Shown: piece by piece, positions 41,910 to 50,846 of the stretch | Layout of the letters: each line of letters starts with the position of its first letter | Position numbering within the stretch: position 1 is the first letter of the stretch | DNA from: Brevundimonas sp. UBA5713 | GTDB taxonomy: Bacteria; Pseudomonadota; Alphaproteobacteria; Caulobacterales; Caulobacteraceae | DNA: 64,000 bases | Reading direction: 5' to 3' | NCBI RefSeq assembly: GCF_002419815.1 | Contig: NZ_DIGV01000016.1 | Location: 165,023-229,022, forward strand | Translations under genes and position numbers: made by a program | The notes under the pieces: generated by a model | Databases searched by the model: none | Seen by the model: the letters and a program-made list of their open reading frames with translations, nothing else | What the model was told of the DNA's origin: nothing

Positions 41910-44900
41910 ATGTCCGCCGCTTCGCGTCCTGCTCCTGCCGTGCCGGCTACTTTGGAGGCGCTCGAGAAAGCCTTTGCTCAAGTGGCTTCGGGACCGCCGG
42001 GCGCGTTCCAGTCCTCGCTGCTGGCGCAGGTGATGGAGGACTATGAGGCGGACGAAACGCCGGAGCTGGGTGCTGAGGATCTGGCGGTACTGCTGGCCAA
42101 TGTGGTCAAGGCCGATCAGGAGCGCGAGCCGGGCTCACCAGCCATTATCAAGGTCAGCCCTCTGTTGAACGCCAAGGGCCAGAACAGCGGCTATGACCAC
42201 GTTCTGATCCTGCAGGACGATGGCCCCTTCCTGGTCGACAGTGTGCTGGGTGAACTGGCCGACGCCGGTGTGACCGTGCGCGCCTTCTACCATCCCATCA
42301 TCGAGATTTCGGCTGGGCGCCGCGACTCCCTGATCATTCTGATCATCGACCCTCTGCCGCAAGAGCGCCGCGACACCCTGGGCGAGGGTCTGGCCGCGGC
42401 CATGAGCGATGCGCGTCTGGCCGTTCAGGACCATGGCGGCATGATCGAGATGATGGACGGGGCCATCAACCGTCTGAAAAACACTCCGCCAAAGGGCGTG
42501 GATGCAGAGGTGGTGGCAGAGGCGGTCGCCTTCCTCGACTGGGCCCGTGCGGACCATTTCGTCTTCCTCGGTGCGCGCGAATATGACTTCCCGCTGAACT
42601 CGGCCGGTGAATCCGAAGCCGAGGCCCCTCTGGACAAGACGCCGGAAGGTCTGGGCGTGCTGCGCGATGCCGAGCGCCGTGTGCTGCGTCGTGCATCGGA
42701 ACCGGCTGTGCTGACCCATGCCATGAAGCGCCAGTTGGACCAGAGCGAGCCGATCACGGTCGCCAAGTCCAACCTGCGCTCGCGTGTGCACCGCCGCGCC
42801 TATATGGATTACGTCGGCGTCAAACGTTACGACGATCAGGGCCGCGCCGTGGGCGAGACCCGCTTTGTCGGCCTGTTTACCGCCGAGGCCTATGACAAGA
42901 CGGCCAAGGAAGTGCCGCTGATCCGTCGCAAGGTCGCTCACGCGCTGGAGCGTGCGGGCAAGGCACCGGGCACCCATAACTACAAGCGCCTGAAGAATAT
43001 CCTCGAGAACTATCCGCGCGACGAACTCTTCCAGATTTCGGAAGACGAGCTGCTGGATACCTCGCTGGGCATTCTGCACCTGTATGACCGCCCGCGTATT
43101 CGCCTGTTCACCCGCCGCGATCCGTTCGACCGTTTCGTGTCGGTGCTGGCCTTTATCCCGCGCGAGCGTTTCGATGCCGCCCTGCGCGCCCGCATCGGCC
43201 GTATCCTTGCCGAGGAATGGGGTGGCCGTGTCTCGGCCTGGTATCCGCAGCTGTCGGATCAGCCGCTGACCCGCGTGCACTACATCATCGGCGTGACGCC
43301 GGGTGATCATCCGGTGCCGGACCACAAGGCGCTGGAGGCCCGCGTGGCCGAGGCGGGCCGTTCGTGGATTGACCGCTTCGAAAGCGCCCTGCGCGCCGCC
43401 GAGTTTGACGAAGTGGCCGTGGGCCCGACCAGCGCCAAATGGGCGGACGCCTTTGGTGCGGGCTACCGCGACCGCTATGACGCTGCCGAAGCTGCTCAGG
43501 ACCTGAAGCAGTTCGACCGTCTGACGACTACGGGCGAAGGCGATGGCATCACCGCCGAGCCGGTGGCTGTGCGCGCCTTCCGCACCGTATCGGAAAGCCC
43601 GCTTCAGTTCCGCTTCAAACTCTATCGCCGTGGCGGCGCTGTACCGCTGTCGGATGTTCTGCCGATCCTGGCCGACATGGGCCTGAAGACGCTGGAAGAG
43701 TCCGATCACGTCGTGCGTCCGATCGGCGACGATCCGATCTACATCCACGACTTCCTGCTGGAAGACCCGCGCGGTGAGGCGCTGGACTTCGCCGACATCA
43801 AGGGCCCGTTTGAACAGGCGTTTGCCGCCGTGTGGAACGGTCGGACCGAGAGCGACGGCTTCAACCGTCTGGTGTTGGAACTGGGTATCGACTGGCGTGA
43901 AGCGGCCCTGATCCGGACCCTTGCCCGCTATCGCCAGCAAACGGGTCTGGACCCGTCGCAGGCCGTGCAGGAAGAGGCTTTGAAGCTGTATCCGGCGGTG
44001 TCGCGCGCCATCCTGTCGCTGTTCAAGGCCAAGTTCGATCCGGCCGCCGGTGGTGACGCCGCGTCGCGCGAAAGCGAAGTAGCCCGTATCCAGTCGGACA
44101 TCGCCACCCTGCTTCAGGATGTGGCCAGCCTTGACCATGACCGTGCGCTACGTCGTATTGCCGATCTGATCGGCGCGCTGAAACGCACCAACTTCTATCA
44201 GGACAAGCCGCACATCTCGATCAAGATCGCACCGCGCGAGATCGAGGACATGCCGCTGCCCAAGCCGTTCCGTGAAATCTTCGTCTGGGCACCGCACGTC
44301 GAGGGCGCCCACCTGCGCTTTGGTCCGGTGGCCCGCGGCGGCCTTCGCTGGTCGGATCGCCGCGACGACTTCCGCACCGAGGTTCTGGGTCTGGTGAAGG
44401 CCCAGCAGGTGAAGAACTCGGTCATCGTGCCGGTCGGCTCCAAGGGCGGTTTCTATCCGAAACAGCTTCCGGTCGGTGGTGACCGCGATGCGATGCAGGC
44501 TGAGGCCATCCGCGCCTATAAGACCTTCCTGTCGGGCATGCTCGACATCACCGACAATATCGTCGGCGAAGGCGCGCCGGTGCGTCCTGAAAACGTGATC
44601 GCCTGGGAAGGTGACGACCCCTATCTGGTGGTGGCCGCCGACAAGGGTACGGCGACCTTCTCCGACATCGCCAACGGCGTGTCGCAGTCCTATGGCTTCT
44701 GGCTGGACGATGCCTTCGCCTCGGGTGGCTCGGCCGGTTACGACCACAAGGAAATGGGCATCACCGCACGCGGTGCATGGGAAGCCGTGAAGCGCCACTT
44801 CCGCGAGATGGGCAAGGACATCCAGTCCGAGCCTTTCACTGTGGCAGGCGTGGGCGACATGTCGGGCGACGTGTTCGGGAACGGCATGCTGCTGTCGAAA

Positions 44901-46757
44901 GCCATCAAGCTGGTGGCGGCGTTCGACCACCGCGACATTTTCCTTGATCCGAACCCTGATCCCGCCAAGTCGTGGGAAGAGCGCAACCGCCTGTTCAACA
45001 CCCCGCGCACCTCTTGGCAGGACTATGAAAAGAGCCTGATCTCCGAAGGTGGAGGCGTCTTCCCGCGCGGCGCCAAGTCGGTCACGCTGACCCCGCAGAT
45101 CAAGGCCATGCTCGACATCGAGGCCGACGTGGTTACCCCGCAAGAGCTGATGCAGGCGATCCTGAAGTCGCGCGTCGAGTTGCTCTACTTCGGCGGCATC
45201 GGCACCTACATCAAGGGCGCGGGCGAGACCAATGCCCAGGCCGGTGACAAGGCCAACGACAGCATCCGTATCAACGGCGGCGAGGTGCGCGCCGCTGTGG
45301 TGGGTGAAGGTGCCAACCTCGGTGCCACCCAACTGGGCCGTATCGAAGCGGCTCGAGAAGGCGTTCGCCTGAACACCGACGCGATCGACAACTCGGCAGG
45401 CGTGGACTCCTCTGACCATGAGGTGAACATCAAGATCCTGACGGGCGGCGCTATCGCTGCGGGCAACCTGAAGGCCGAAGAGCGTAATGCGCTTCTGAAG
45501 TCGATGACCGAAGAGGTGGGTCTGAAGGTGCTGGCCCACAACTATGACCAGACCCTTGCCGTCAGCCTGCAACAGGCCGAAGGGGCCGCGGCTCTGGATG
45601 CCCAGCAGCAGTTCATGCAGTCGCTCGAAGCTGAAGGTAAGCTGAACCGCGTGGTCGAGTTCCTGCCCGACGACGCCAAGCTTGCCGAGATGAAGAAGGA
45701 TGGCGAGGGCCTGACCCGTCCGGAACTGGCCGTGCTGACCGCCTATGCCAAGCTGGAGCTGTCGGACGACATCGTCGCCTCGCAAGCGCCGGAAGATCCG
45801 TTCTTCGAAGATAGCCTGCTGCGCTATTTCCCGGCTCCGCTGGCGAAGTTCGAAGCCGACATGGCCGGTCACCGTCTGCGCCGCGAGATCATCGCGACCG
45901 TGATGGCGAACGAGATCGTCAACATGTGCGGCCCGACCTTCCCGGACCGCCTGCGCGCGGCCGCCGAGTGCGACACCACCGCCATGACGGTCGCGTTCGA
46001 GGCCGCTCGTCGTATCTTCCGCCTCGATGAGGCATGGGATGCCGTGTCGGCGCTGGACCTCAAGATTCCGGCAGAGGCGCAAATCGCCCTCTATCAGGAA
46101 ATCGCTGTAGTCCTGCGTCGCCAGACCTTCTGGCTCGCCCGCCGGGCTGCGCGTCAGGAAACCAGCGTCGGTGGCCTGATCGAGAAATACCGCCCGCACG
46201 CCGATGCCCTGCGTCAGGCGGGCGGCGGTGTTCTGTCGCGCTTCGAGCAAGGTCGTCTGGAAGAACGTGTCCAGCGCTTCGTCGACATGGGCGCGCCGGA
46301 AGAGCTGGCCCGCACGGTCGCCATGCTGCGCCCGCTGGTCGCGACGGCCGACATCAGTGATCTGGCCGATGAGGCTGGCTGGTCTGCTCCGGATATGGCC
46401 CGCCTCTACCATCAGGTCGGTGCGGCATTCGACTTTGACCGTCTGCGTGTCGCCGCAAGTTCGATGAAGTCGGGTGATCATTTCGATCGTCTGGCCGTGC
46501 GCCGTCTGGTGCAGGACCTGATGACCGAGGAAATGACCCTGACCCGTGCGGTCGCAAAGACCTGCGGTTCGGAAGTCGGTGAAACCGAAGCCAAGGCCGA
46601 GCAGGCCGTGGATGCGTGGATCGGCCAGCGTCTGCCGGCGGTCGAGGCTCTGCGTGGCTCGGTCGACGAGATCGAAGCCTCGGGCGCAGGCTGGACCTTT
46701 GCCAAGCTGACGATTGCCAATGCGGCCATTCGCGAGGTCATCTCCAGCGAGGCCTAA
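41910..46757 (+). CDS. gdhZ: NAD-specific glutamate dehydrogenase, large type
   Basis: Oxidises glutamate to 2-oxoglutarate. The 1615-residue product belongs to the very large (about 180 kDa) family, with an N-terminal regulatory half containing ACT-like segments (about 1-700), a catalytic core (about 760-1250; GPVARGGLRWSDRRDDFRTEVLGLVKAQQVKNSVIVPVGSKGGFYPKQL with the catalytic Lys region, then the nucleotide-binding part), and a C-terminal helical domain. In Caulobacter this enzyme (GdhZ) also slows cell division by acting on FtsZ with KidO; whether that holds here is not visible. It is monocistronic with its own terminator. Confidence 0.96.
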   Translation: MSAASRPAPAVPATLEALEKAFAQVASGPPGAFQSSLLAQVMEDYEADETPELGAEDLAVLLANVVKADQEREPGSPAIIKVSPLLNAKGQNSGYDHVLILQDDGPFLVDSVLGELADAGVTVRAFYHPIIEISAGRRDSLIILIIDPLPQERRDTLGEGLAAAMSDARLAVQDHGGMIEMMDGAINRLKNTPPKGVDAEVVAEAVAFLDWARADHFVFLGAREYDFPLNSAGESEAEAPLDKTPEGLGVLRDAERRVLRRASEPAVLTHAMKRQLDQSEPITVAKSNLRSRVHRRAYMDYVGVKRYDDQGRAVGETRFVGLFTAEAYDKTAKEVPLIRRKVAHALERAGKAPGTHNYKRLKNILENYPRDELFQISEDELLDTSLGILHLYDRPRIRLFTRRDPFDRFVSVLAFIPRERFDAALRARIGRILAEEWGGRVSAWYPQLSDQPLTRVHYIIGVTPGDHPVPDHKALEARVAEAGRSWIDRFESALRAAEFDEVAVGPTSAKWADAFGAGYRDRYDAAEAAQDLKQFDRLTTTGEGDGITAEPVAVRAFRTVSESPLQFRFKLYRRGGAVPLSDVLPILADMGLKTLEESDHVVRPIGDDPIYIHDFLLEDPRGEALDFADIKGPFEQAFAAVWNGRTESDGFNRLVLELGIDWREAALIRTLARYRQQTGLDPSQAVQEEALKLYPAVSRAILSLFKAKFDPAAGGDAASRESEVARIQSDIATLLQDVASLDHDRALRRIADLIGALKRTNFYQDKPHISIKIAPREIEDMPLPKPFREIFVWAPHVEGAHLRFGPVARGGLRWSDRRDDFRTEVLGLVKAQQVKNSVIVPVGSKGGFYPKQLPVGGDRDAMQAEAIRAYKTFLSGMLDITDNIVGEGAPVRPENVIAWEGDDPYLVVAADKGTATFSDIANGVSQSYGFWLDDAFASGGSAGYDHKEMGITARGAWEAVKRHFREMGKDIQSEPFTVAGVGDMSGDVFGNGMLLSKAIKLVAAFDHRDIFLDPNPDPAKSWEERNRLFNTPRTSWQDYEKSLISEGGGVFPRGAKSVTLTPQIKAMLDIEADVVTPQELMQAILKSRVELLYFGGIGTYIKGAGETNAQAGDKANDSIRINGGEVRAAVVGEGANLGATQLGRIEAAREGVRLNTDAIDNSAGVDSSDHEVNIKILTGGAIAAGNLKAEERNALLKSMTEEVGLKVLAHNYDQTLAVSLQQAEGAAALDAQQQFMQSLEAEGKLNRVVEFLPDDAKLAEMKKDGEGLTRPELAVLTAYAKLELSDDIVASQAPEDPFFEDSLLRYFPAPLAKFEADMAGHRLRREIIATVMANEIVNMCGPTFPDRLRAAAECDTTAMTVAFEAARRIFRLDEAWDAVSALDLKIPAEAQIALYQEIAVVLRRQTFWLARRAARQETSVGGLIEKYRPHADALRQAGGGVLSRFEQGRLEERVQRFVDMGAPEELARTVAMLRPLVATADISDLADEAGWSAPDMARLYHQVGAAFDFDRLRVAASSMKSGDHFDRLAVRRLVQDLMTEEMTLTRAVAKTCGSEVGETEAKAEQAVDAWIGQRLPAVEALRGSVDEIEASGAGWTFAKLTIANAAIREVISSEA

Positions 46758-46782
46758 GGCCGAACGAGAGTGCAATGAAATC

Positions 46783-46815
46783 AGGGCATCCGGTCTATCC
46801 GGGTGCCCTTTTTTC
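46783..46815 (+). terminator. intrinsic terminator after gdhZ
   Basis: An 11-bp stem AGGGCATCCGG/CCGGGTGCCCT with one U-G pair, 5-nt loop, then TTTTTT. Confidence 0.88.
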
Positions 46816-46901
46816 TGATCTGACGAAGGCGTGAGAGGACTTGGCCTCGACTATCCCATCGGTTTAGGTGTGCGCCTGTCGAACAAAGACGGAGGGGCCG
46901 T

Positions 46902-47369
46902 TTGCCTAGAAAATTTCTCGTCGTTGTAGACGATACACCTGAAATGGATGCCGCGCTGGCCTACGCTTCGCGGCGGGCCCGCAATACCCAAGGCCATGTG
47001 GTGCTGCTGCGGGTTCTGCCCGATGCGACCGATGAGCATTGGTCCGGTGTGCGCGATGAAATCCGCCGCCAGAATCGCGAGGAAGCCGAAGCGCTGCTGA
47101 ACAAGCTGGGCGAAAAGGTCGCCGAGCAGTCCGGCTCGCCGCCCATCTATCTTATCTATGAAGGCGATCCCGTCGCCGCCGTACGTCGCGCCGCCGCCGA
47201 AGACCCCGGGATCAAAATCCTGGTGCTGGCCACGGCCACAGGCTCGCGCGGGCCGGGACCGCTGGTCACGTCCATCGTCAAACAAGGGATCGGGGTTCAG
47301 GGGCGCAAGCTGCCGGTGACTTTGGTGCCGGGCGAACTGTCCCCCGAGGATATCGACGATCTGGCCTAA
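46902..47369 (+). CDS. universal stress protein family
   Basis: A 155-residue UspA-fold protein: KFLVVVDDTPEMDAALAYASRRARNTQGHVVLLRVLPD is the first strand-helix unit, and IKILVLATATGSRGPGPLVTSI includes the G-x(n)-G nucleotide-binding region. The start is TTG 46902, supported by GGAGG 7 nt upstream; the first in-frame ATG would remove the first beta strand. It is convergent with nfuA, with 16 bp between the stops. Confidence 0.85.
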   Translation: MPRKFLVVVDDTPEMDAALAYASRRARNTQGHVVLLRVLPDATDEHWSGVRDEIRRQNREEAEALLNKLGEKVAEQSGSPPIYLIYEGDPVAAVRRAAAEDPGIKILVLATATGSRGPGPLVTSIVKQGIGVQGRKLPVTLVPGELSPEDIDDLA

Positions 47370-47385
47370 GCGCTGACGGGTGGCC

Positions 47386-47955
47386 TTAGATCACCTGCTC
47401 GACGGCATTCACCTCGGGCACATAGTGGCGCAGCATCTGCTCCACACCGGCTTTCAGAGTAGCCGACGACGACGGACAGCCCGAGCAGGCCCCGCGCATG
47501 CGCAGCTTCACAATGCCGCTTTCGTGGTCAAAGCTGTCGAACAGGATGTCTCCGCCATCCTGCGCCACGGCGGGGCGAATGCGGGTGTCGAGCAAGGATT
47601 TGATCTCGGCAACGATCTCGTCGTCTTCGCCATCCGAGGCATGACCATCGCTGCTGGCGACACCGCCGCTACGCAGCAGGTCTGCACCCGACACAAAGTG
47701 GTCCATGATGACGGACAGGATCGGCGGCTTCATTTCGGACCAGTCCGGCGCGTGCACGTCGCGGGTCACCGACACATAGTCGGCCCCGAAGAAGACGCCG
47801 GAAACGCCTTCCAGTTCGAACAGGGCTTCGGCCAGCGGCGAGGCGGTGGCCTCGTCGATGGTGCGATACTCCAGCACAGCCTGCGGCGAGACTTCGCGGC
47901 CCGGCAGGAATTTGAGCACCTTCGGGTTGGGCGTGGGTTCGGTCTGAATGAACAT
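47386..47955 (-). CDS. nfuA: NfuA-type Fe-S cluster carrier
   Basis: A 189-residue scaffold/carrier for [4Fe-4S] clusters. The N-terminal Nfu domain starts MFIQTEPTPNPKVLKFLPG, the usual mitochondrial/alphaproteobacterial NFU start, so ATG 47955 is chosen over ATG 48027. The C-terminal NifU-like domain has the cluster-binding GACSGCPSS with its CxxC near residue 155. Likely clients in this window include AcnB and MiaB (inference). Confidence 0.93.
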   Translation of the reverse strand: MFIQTEPTPNPKVLKFLPGREVSPQAVLEYRTIDEATASPLAEALFELEGVSGVFFGADYVSVTRDVHAPDWSEMKPPILSVIMDHFVSGADLLRSGGVASSDGHASDGEDDEIVAEIKSLLDTRIRPAVAQDGGDILFDSFDHESGIVKLRMRGACSGCPSSSATLKAGVEQMLRHYVPEVNAVEQVI

Positions 47956-48031
47956 ACAGCGCAGATGCGCCTTCTGACCGCCCGGTTCAAGGGGGCGGAG
48001 CGTGATCGGCATCTGCACGGGATGCATTTAA

Positions 48032-48047
48032 TGTTTCACATGAAACG
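48032..48047. promoter_or_regulatory. parS-like or repressor dyad (14/16)
   Basis: TGTTTCACATGAAACG differs from parS at two positions, one in the central CACGTG core. It sits 40 bp before an XRE regulator and could be that protein's operator instead. Confidence 0.35.
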
Positions 48048-48086
48048 CTCTCGTAACATCGTTCGGTTTACGACATAGTGCGCGCC

Positions 48087-48662
48087 ATGAGTGAGCAGGC
48101 AGAAGCATTGCGTTTGGGGGAAGCCCTGGCCCAGCTCCGGAGGGAGCGCGGCCTCAGTCAGGCCGAGGCCGGAAACCGGATAGGCATGACCAGTCAGGGA
48201 TGGGGCCTGTATGAAAGTGGCAAGCGCGCCGGTCTGTTTCGTCCGGATGTGCAGCGGCGCCTGACGGGGGCGCTGGATGCCACGGTCGAGGACCTGCATT
48301 TGCTGATCGGCGGACCGGTCACCTCCCCTGCTCGAGCAGTGGCCGCCACGGGCATGGAAGCCCGCCATCGGGGGTTTGAGGGGCCATCCGCACTCGGTAA
48401 ATCTCGCCTGCGTCTGGATACGGACGACATGGCCCCGTGGGCGTTTGCCGGCGTTGTGCTGGAATATGTTGAGGGTCAGTGGCCCCGCCGCGATCAAGGC
48501 TGTGTGCTGGACTTTGATGACGGCCAACGGCTGGTACGCCTGTTCGCCCGCTCAGATGCCGCCGAGGTCTGGGTCCGTGATGCTGCCGGACACGAGGAGG
48601 CCATTGCCCGAGCCCGTCTCGCTCGCGTGTCGGCAGTGGTCGCTCGCCTAGAAGACGGATGA
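48087..48662 (+). CDS. XRE-family transcriptional regulator
   Basis: A 191-residue protein with an N-terminal Cro/C1 helix-turn-helix (about 8-60; LRRERGLSQAEAGNRIGMTSQGWGLYESGKR) and a C-terminal domain of unknown fold (WAFAGVVLEYVEGQWPRRDQGCVLDFDDGQRLVRLF...). It does not look phage-borne: G+C and codon use match the neighbours. ATG 48087 is preferred to GTG 48078. A dyad upstream may be its operator. Confidence 0.78.
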   Translation: MSEQAEALRLGEALAQLRRERGLSQAEAGNRIGMTSQGWGLYESGKRAGLFRPDVQRRLTGALDATVEDLHLLIGGPVTSPARAVAATGMEARHRGFEGPSALGKSRLRLDTDDMAPWAFAGVVLEYVEGQWPRRDQGCVLDFDDGQRLVRLFARSDAAEVWVRDAAGHEEAIARARLARVSAVVARLEDG

Positions 48663-48723
48663 AACAAAATCGTTGATATATACTCTTGGTTGTGAAACAG
48701 TGTTATCTGCAATCGAGGGTGAA

Positions 48724-49092
48724 ATGGCGCGGCGTAGTGAAGACATCGACCATTGGGTGGGCGAACGCATCGGCCAGATGCGGCGCGACCGTGGTCTGTC
48801 GCAGGGCGCGCTGGCCTCGGCCTTGGGTCTCAGCTTCCAGCAGGTTCAGAAATATGAGGCAGGCTTGAACCGCGTGTCGGCGGCGCGCCTGTTTCAACTG
48901 TCGCAACTGTTCGAATGTCCGGTGTCCGCCTTTTTCCCTCATAACGGCGAGAGGTCGATGACCGAGCGAGCCGAAGCCACCGATCTTGACGCTGACGAGC
49001 TGCGTCGGTTGACCGAGGCCTTTGGACGTATTGGTGAAGCGCGCGTGCGTCAGTCGGTGCTTGAAGTGGTTCAGGCGCTAGCCCTGCGCTGA
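48724..49092 (+). CDS. XRE-family regulator, PraR-like
   Basis: A 122-residue helix-turn-helix protein. DHWVGERIGQMRRDRGLSQGALASALGLSFQQVQKYEAGLNRVSAARLFQLSQLFECPVSAFF is the pattern of alphaproteobacterial PraR-type regulators, similar to the second copy at 55485. ATG 48724 follows GAGGG; the longer frame from 48673 has no ribosome site. It lies 61 bp after the other XRE gene and 22 bp before tsaB, so it may be part of that transcript. Confidence 0.8.
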   Translation: MARRSEDIDHWVGERIGQMRRDRGLSQGALASALGLSFQQVQKYEAGLNRVSAARLFQLSQLFECPVSAFFPHNGERSMTERAEATDLDADELRRLTEAFGRIGEARVRQSVLEVVQALALR

Positions 49093-49114
49093 TGAGGGCG
49101 CTAGTGACGGTGAC

Positions 49115-49804
49115 ATGAAGGTCATGGTCATCGATACGGCGCTGGGAAACTGCCTCGCCGCAATGTTTGAGGCGGGCGAAACGGTCGCGCCTTTAGGTGT
49201 GCGTCAGGAACAGATGACCAAAGGCCATCAGGAGCGCTTGGGCGGCTTTGCCCGCGATGCGGTGTTCGAGGCTGGCGGATTTGACGGCCTTGAGCGCATC
49301 GGCGTGACGGTGGGCCCGGGCAGTTTTACGGGGCTGCGGGTCGGGCTGTCGTTTGCATTGGGGCTGGGTACGGCGCGCGGTGTGCCGGTGGTAGGGCTGT
49401 CCAGCCTTGATGGACTGGCGGCGTCTGTGCCCGAAGTGGGGCTGGTCGTGGCCGCAATCGATGCGCGTCGGGGTCAGGTCTATGTGCGCCTGTTTGAAGA
49501 CGGTCAGCCCTTGGGCGACGCCGAGGCGCTGGTCATCGACACCTGCCGCGAAAAGATAATCGCCATCGCCAAGGGGCGGGATCCGGTCATCGTGGGATCG
49601 GGTGCTCCTGTGCTGGCCGAAAGGTTTGAACCGTTGGCGGGCGCACAGTGTCATTCGCTGGCGGCCCCCCTCCCCGAGGCCCTGGCCAAGCTGACGGCGA
49701 TGCTGGATCCCGCCAGTAATCTGCCAGCGCCGCTCTATCTGCGGGCCCCCGATGCGACACCGCCCAGTCGCTTGCCCGGTCAGCCCCGCACGGCGTCGAC
49801 GTGA
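49115..49804 (+). CDS. tsaB: tRNA t6A synthesis protein TsaB
   Basis: A 229-residue partner of TsaD in making N6-threonylcarbamoyl-adenosine on tRNAs. The ASKHA-fold start MKVMVIDTALGNCLAAMFE and the diagnostic GVTVGPGSFTGLRVGLSFALGLG are present, followed by AIDARRGQVYVRLFE. It overlaps rimI by four bases (GTGA), as in many proteobacteria. Confidence 0.92.
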   Translation: MKVMVIDTALGNCLAAMFEAGETVAPLGVRQEQMTKGHQERLGGFARDAVFEAGGFDGLERIGVTVGPGSFTGLRVGLSFALGLGTARGVPVVGLSSLDGLAASVPEVGLVVAAIDARRGQVYVRLFEDGQPLGDAEALVIDTCREKIIAIAKGRDPVIVGSGAPVLAERFEPLAGAQCHSLAAPLPEALAKLTAMLDPASNLPAPLYLRAPDATPPSRLPGQPRTAST

Positions 49805-50223
49805 GTGACGCCCTTACCCCTGTCCTGATGGCGGAAATACACGCCGAGGCGTTCGATACCCCTTGGGACGAGGCCGCCTTTGCCGGTTTGCTGGATAGCC
49901 CGGGTGTATGCGCTCTTGGCGACGAGGCGGGATTTATCCTCGTGCGCACTATCGTCGACGAAGCCGAGATTCTCACTGTGGCAGTCCGACCCTCCGCAAG
50001 ACGGCAGGGGAAAGGCAGAACCTTGGTCGAACAGGCGATTGTGAAGTCCAAAGCCATGGGGGCCGAACGCCTCTTCCTGGAAGTGGCTGAAACAAACCTG
50101 CCGGCCCAAGGGCTATACGGGGTTTGCGGCTTCGAAATTGTAGGTCGCCGCGCGAAATACTACCGCAAACCTGACGGTAGCTTTGAGGATGCGCTCATGA
50201 TGGCACTGAACTTTCCTCTATAG
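49801..50223 (+). CDS. rimI: RimI-family GNAT N-acetyltransferase
   Basis: A 140-residue GNAT enzyme, by context the acetyltransferase of ribosomal protein S18 N-terminal alanine. The acetyl-CoA loop is ILTVAVRPSARRQGKGRTLVEQAI, then FLEVAETNLPAQGLYGVCGFEIVGRRAKYYRKPDG with the catalytic-region Tyr. The start is GTG 49801, overlapping the tsaB stop. Confidence 0.88.
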   Translation: MSDALTPVLMAEIHAEAFDTPWDEAAFAGLLDSPGVCALGDEAGFILVRTIVDEAEILTVAVRPSARRQGKGRTLVEQAIVKSKAMGAERLFLEVAETNLPAQGLYGVCGFEIVGRRAKYYRKPDGSFEDALMMALNFPL

Positions 50224-50260
50224 CTTCCATAAAGAGGCGGTCCGGCATATCTTCCACCGC

Positions 50261-50767
50261 ATGGACCGGATTGAAAAACTTTGCGCCGATCGCGGCATGC
50301 GTATGACGGAACAACGGCGCGTGATTGCCCGTGTCCTGTCGAATGCGACTGACCACCCAGACGTGGAAGAATTGTATCGTCGGGCTTCGGCGATCGATCC
50401 GCACATTTCGATTGCCACGGTCTATCGGACGGTACGCCTGTTCGAAGAGGCGGGCGTGGTCGAAAAGCACGATTTCGGTGATGGCCGCAGCCGTTATGAA
50501 GAAGCGGGCGACGACCACCACGACCACCTGATCGACACCAAGACCGGTGAAGTGATTGAATTCTTTGACGCCGAGATCGAGCGTCTGAAGAACGAGATTG
50601 CGCGCAAGCTGGGCTATGAATTGGTGGGCCACAAGCTGGAGCTTTACGGCCATGCCATTCCGGGTGCCGAGCCGACCGAACGCGAAGGCCTGATCTTCAA
50701 GCGTGAACGGGCTGGCCACGCCCCCGATGTTCCGGCCTCGATTCTGGCCAAAGAGACCAAAGACTGA
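50261..50767 (+). CDS. fur: Fur-family iron-responsive regulator
   Basis: A 168-residue metal-dependent repressor. The winged helix is at about 1-80 (RMTEQRRVIARVLSNATDHPDVEELYRRA and ISIATVYRTVRLFEEAGVV). The metal-site sequence GDDHHDHLIDTKTGEVIEFFD replaces the HHDH-x-CxxC of E. coli Fur: there is no CxxC zinc pair, as in many alphaproteobacterial Fur/Mur proteins. The C-terminal tail is about 25 residues longer than usual. The position next to miaB matches Caulobacter fur. Confidence 0.88.
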   Translation: MDRIEKLCADRGMRMTEQRRVIARVLSNATDHPDVEELYRRASAIDPHISIATVYRTVRLFEEAGVVEKHDFGDGRSRYEEAGDDHHDHLIDTKTGEVIEFFDAEIERLKNEIARKLGYELVGHKLELYGHAIPGAEPTEREGLIFKRERAGHAPDVPASILAKETKD

Positions 50768-50846
50768 TCCTGCGTGATCCGATCGGGGCGGGCTTTCGGG
50801 TCCGCCCTGCCTTGCAGATGCCCCAAGACGGCATCATAAGCCGCCT

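Noticed and set aside
44148..46775. 875-codon minus-strand open frame across gdhZ (with another at 42135-44138)
   Set aside because: Antisense shadow of the glutamate dehydrogenase gene; no motif, no ribosome site.
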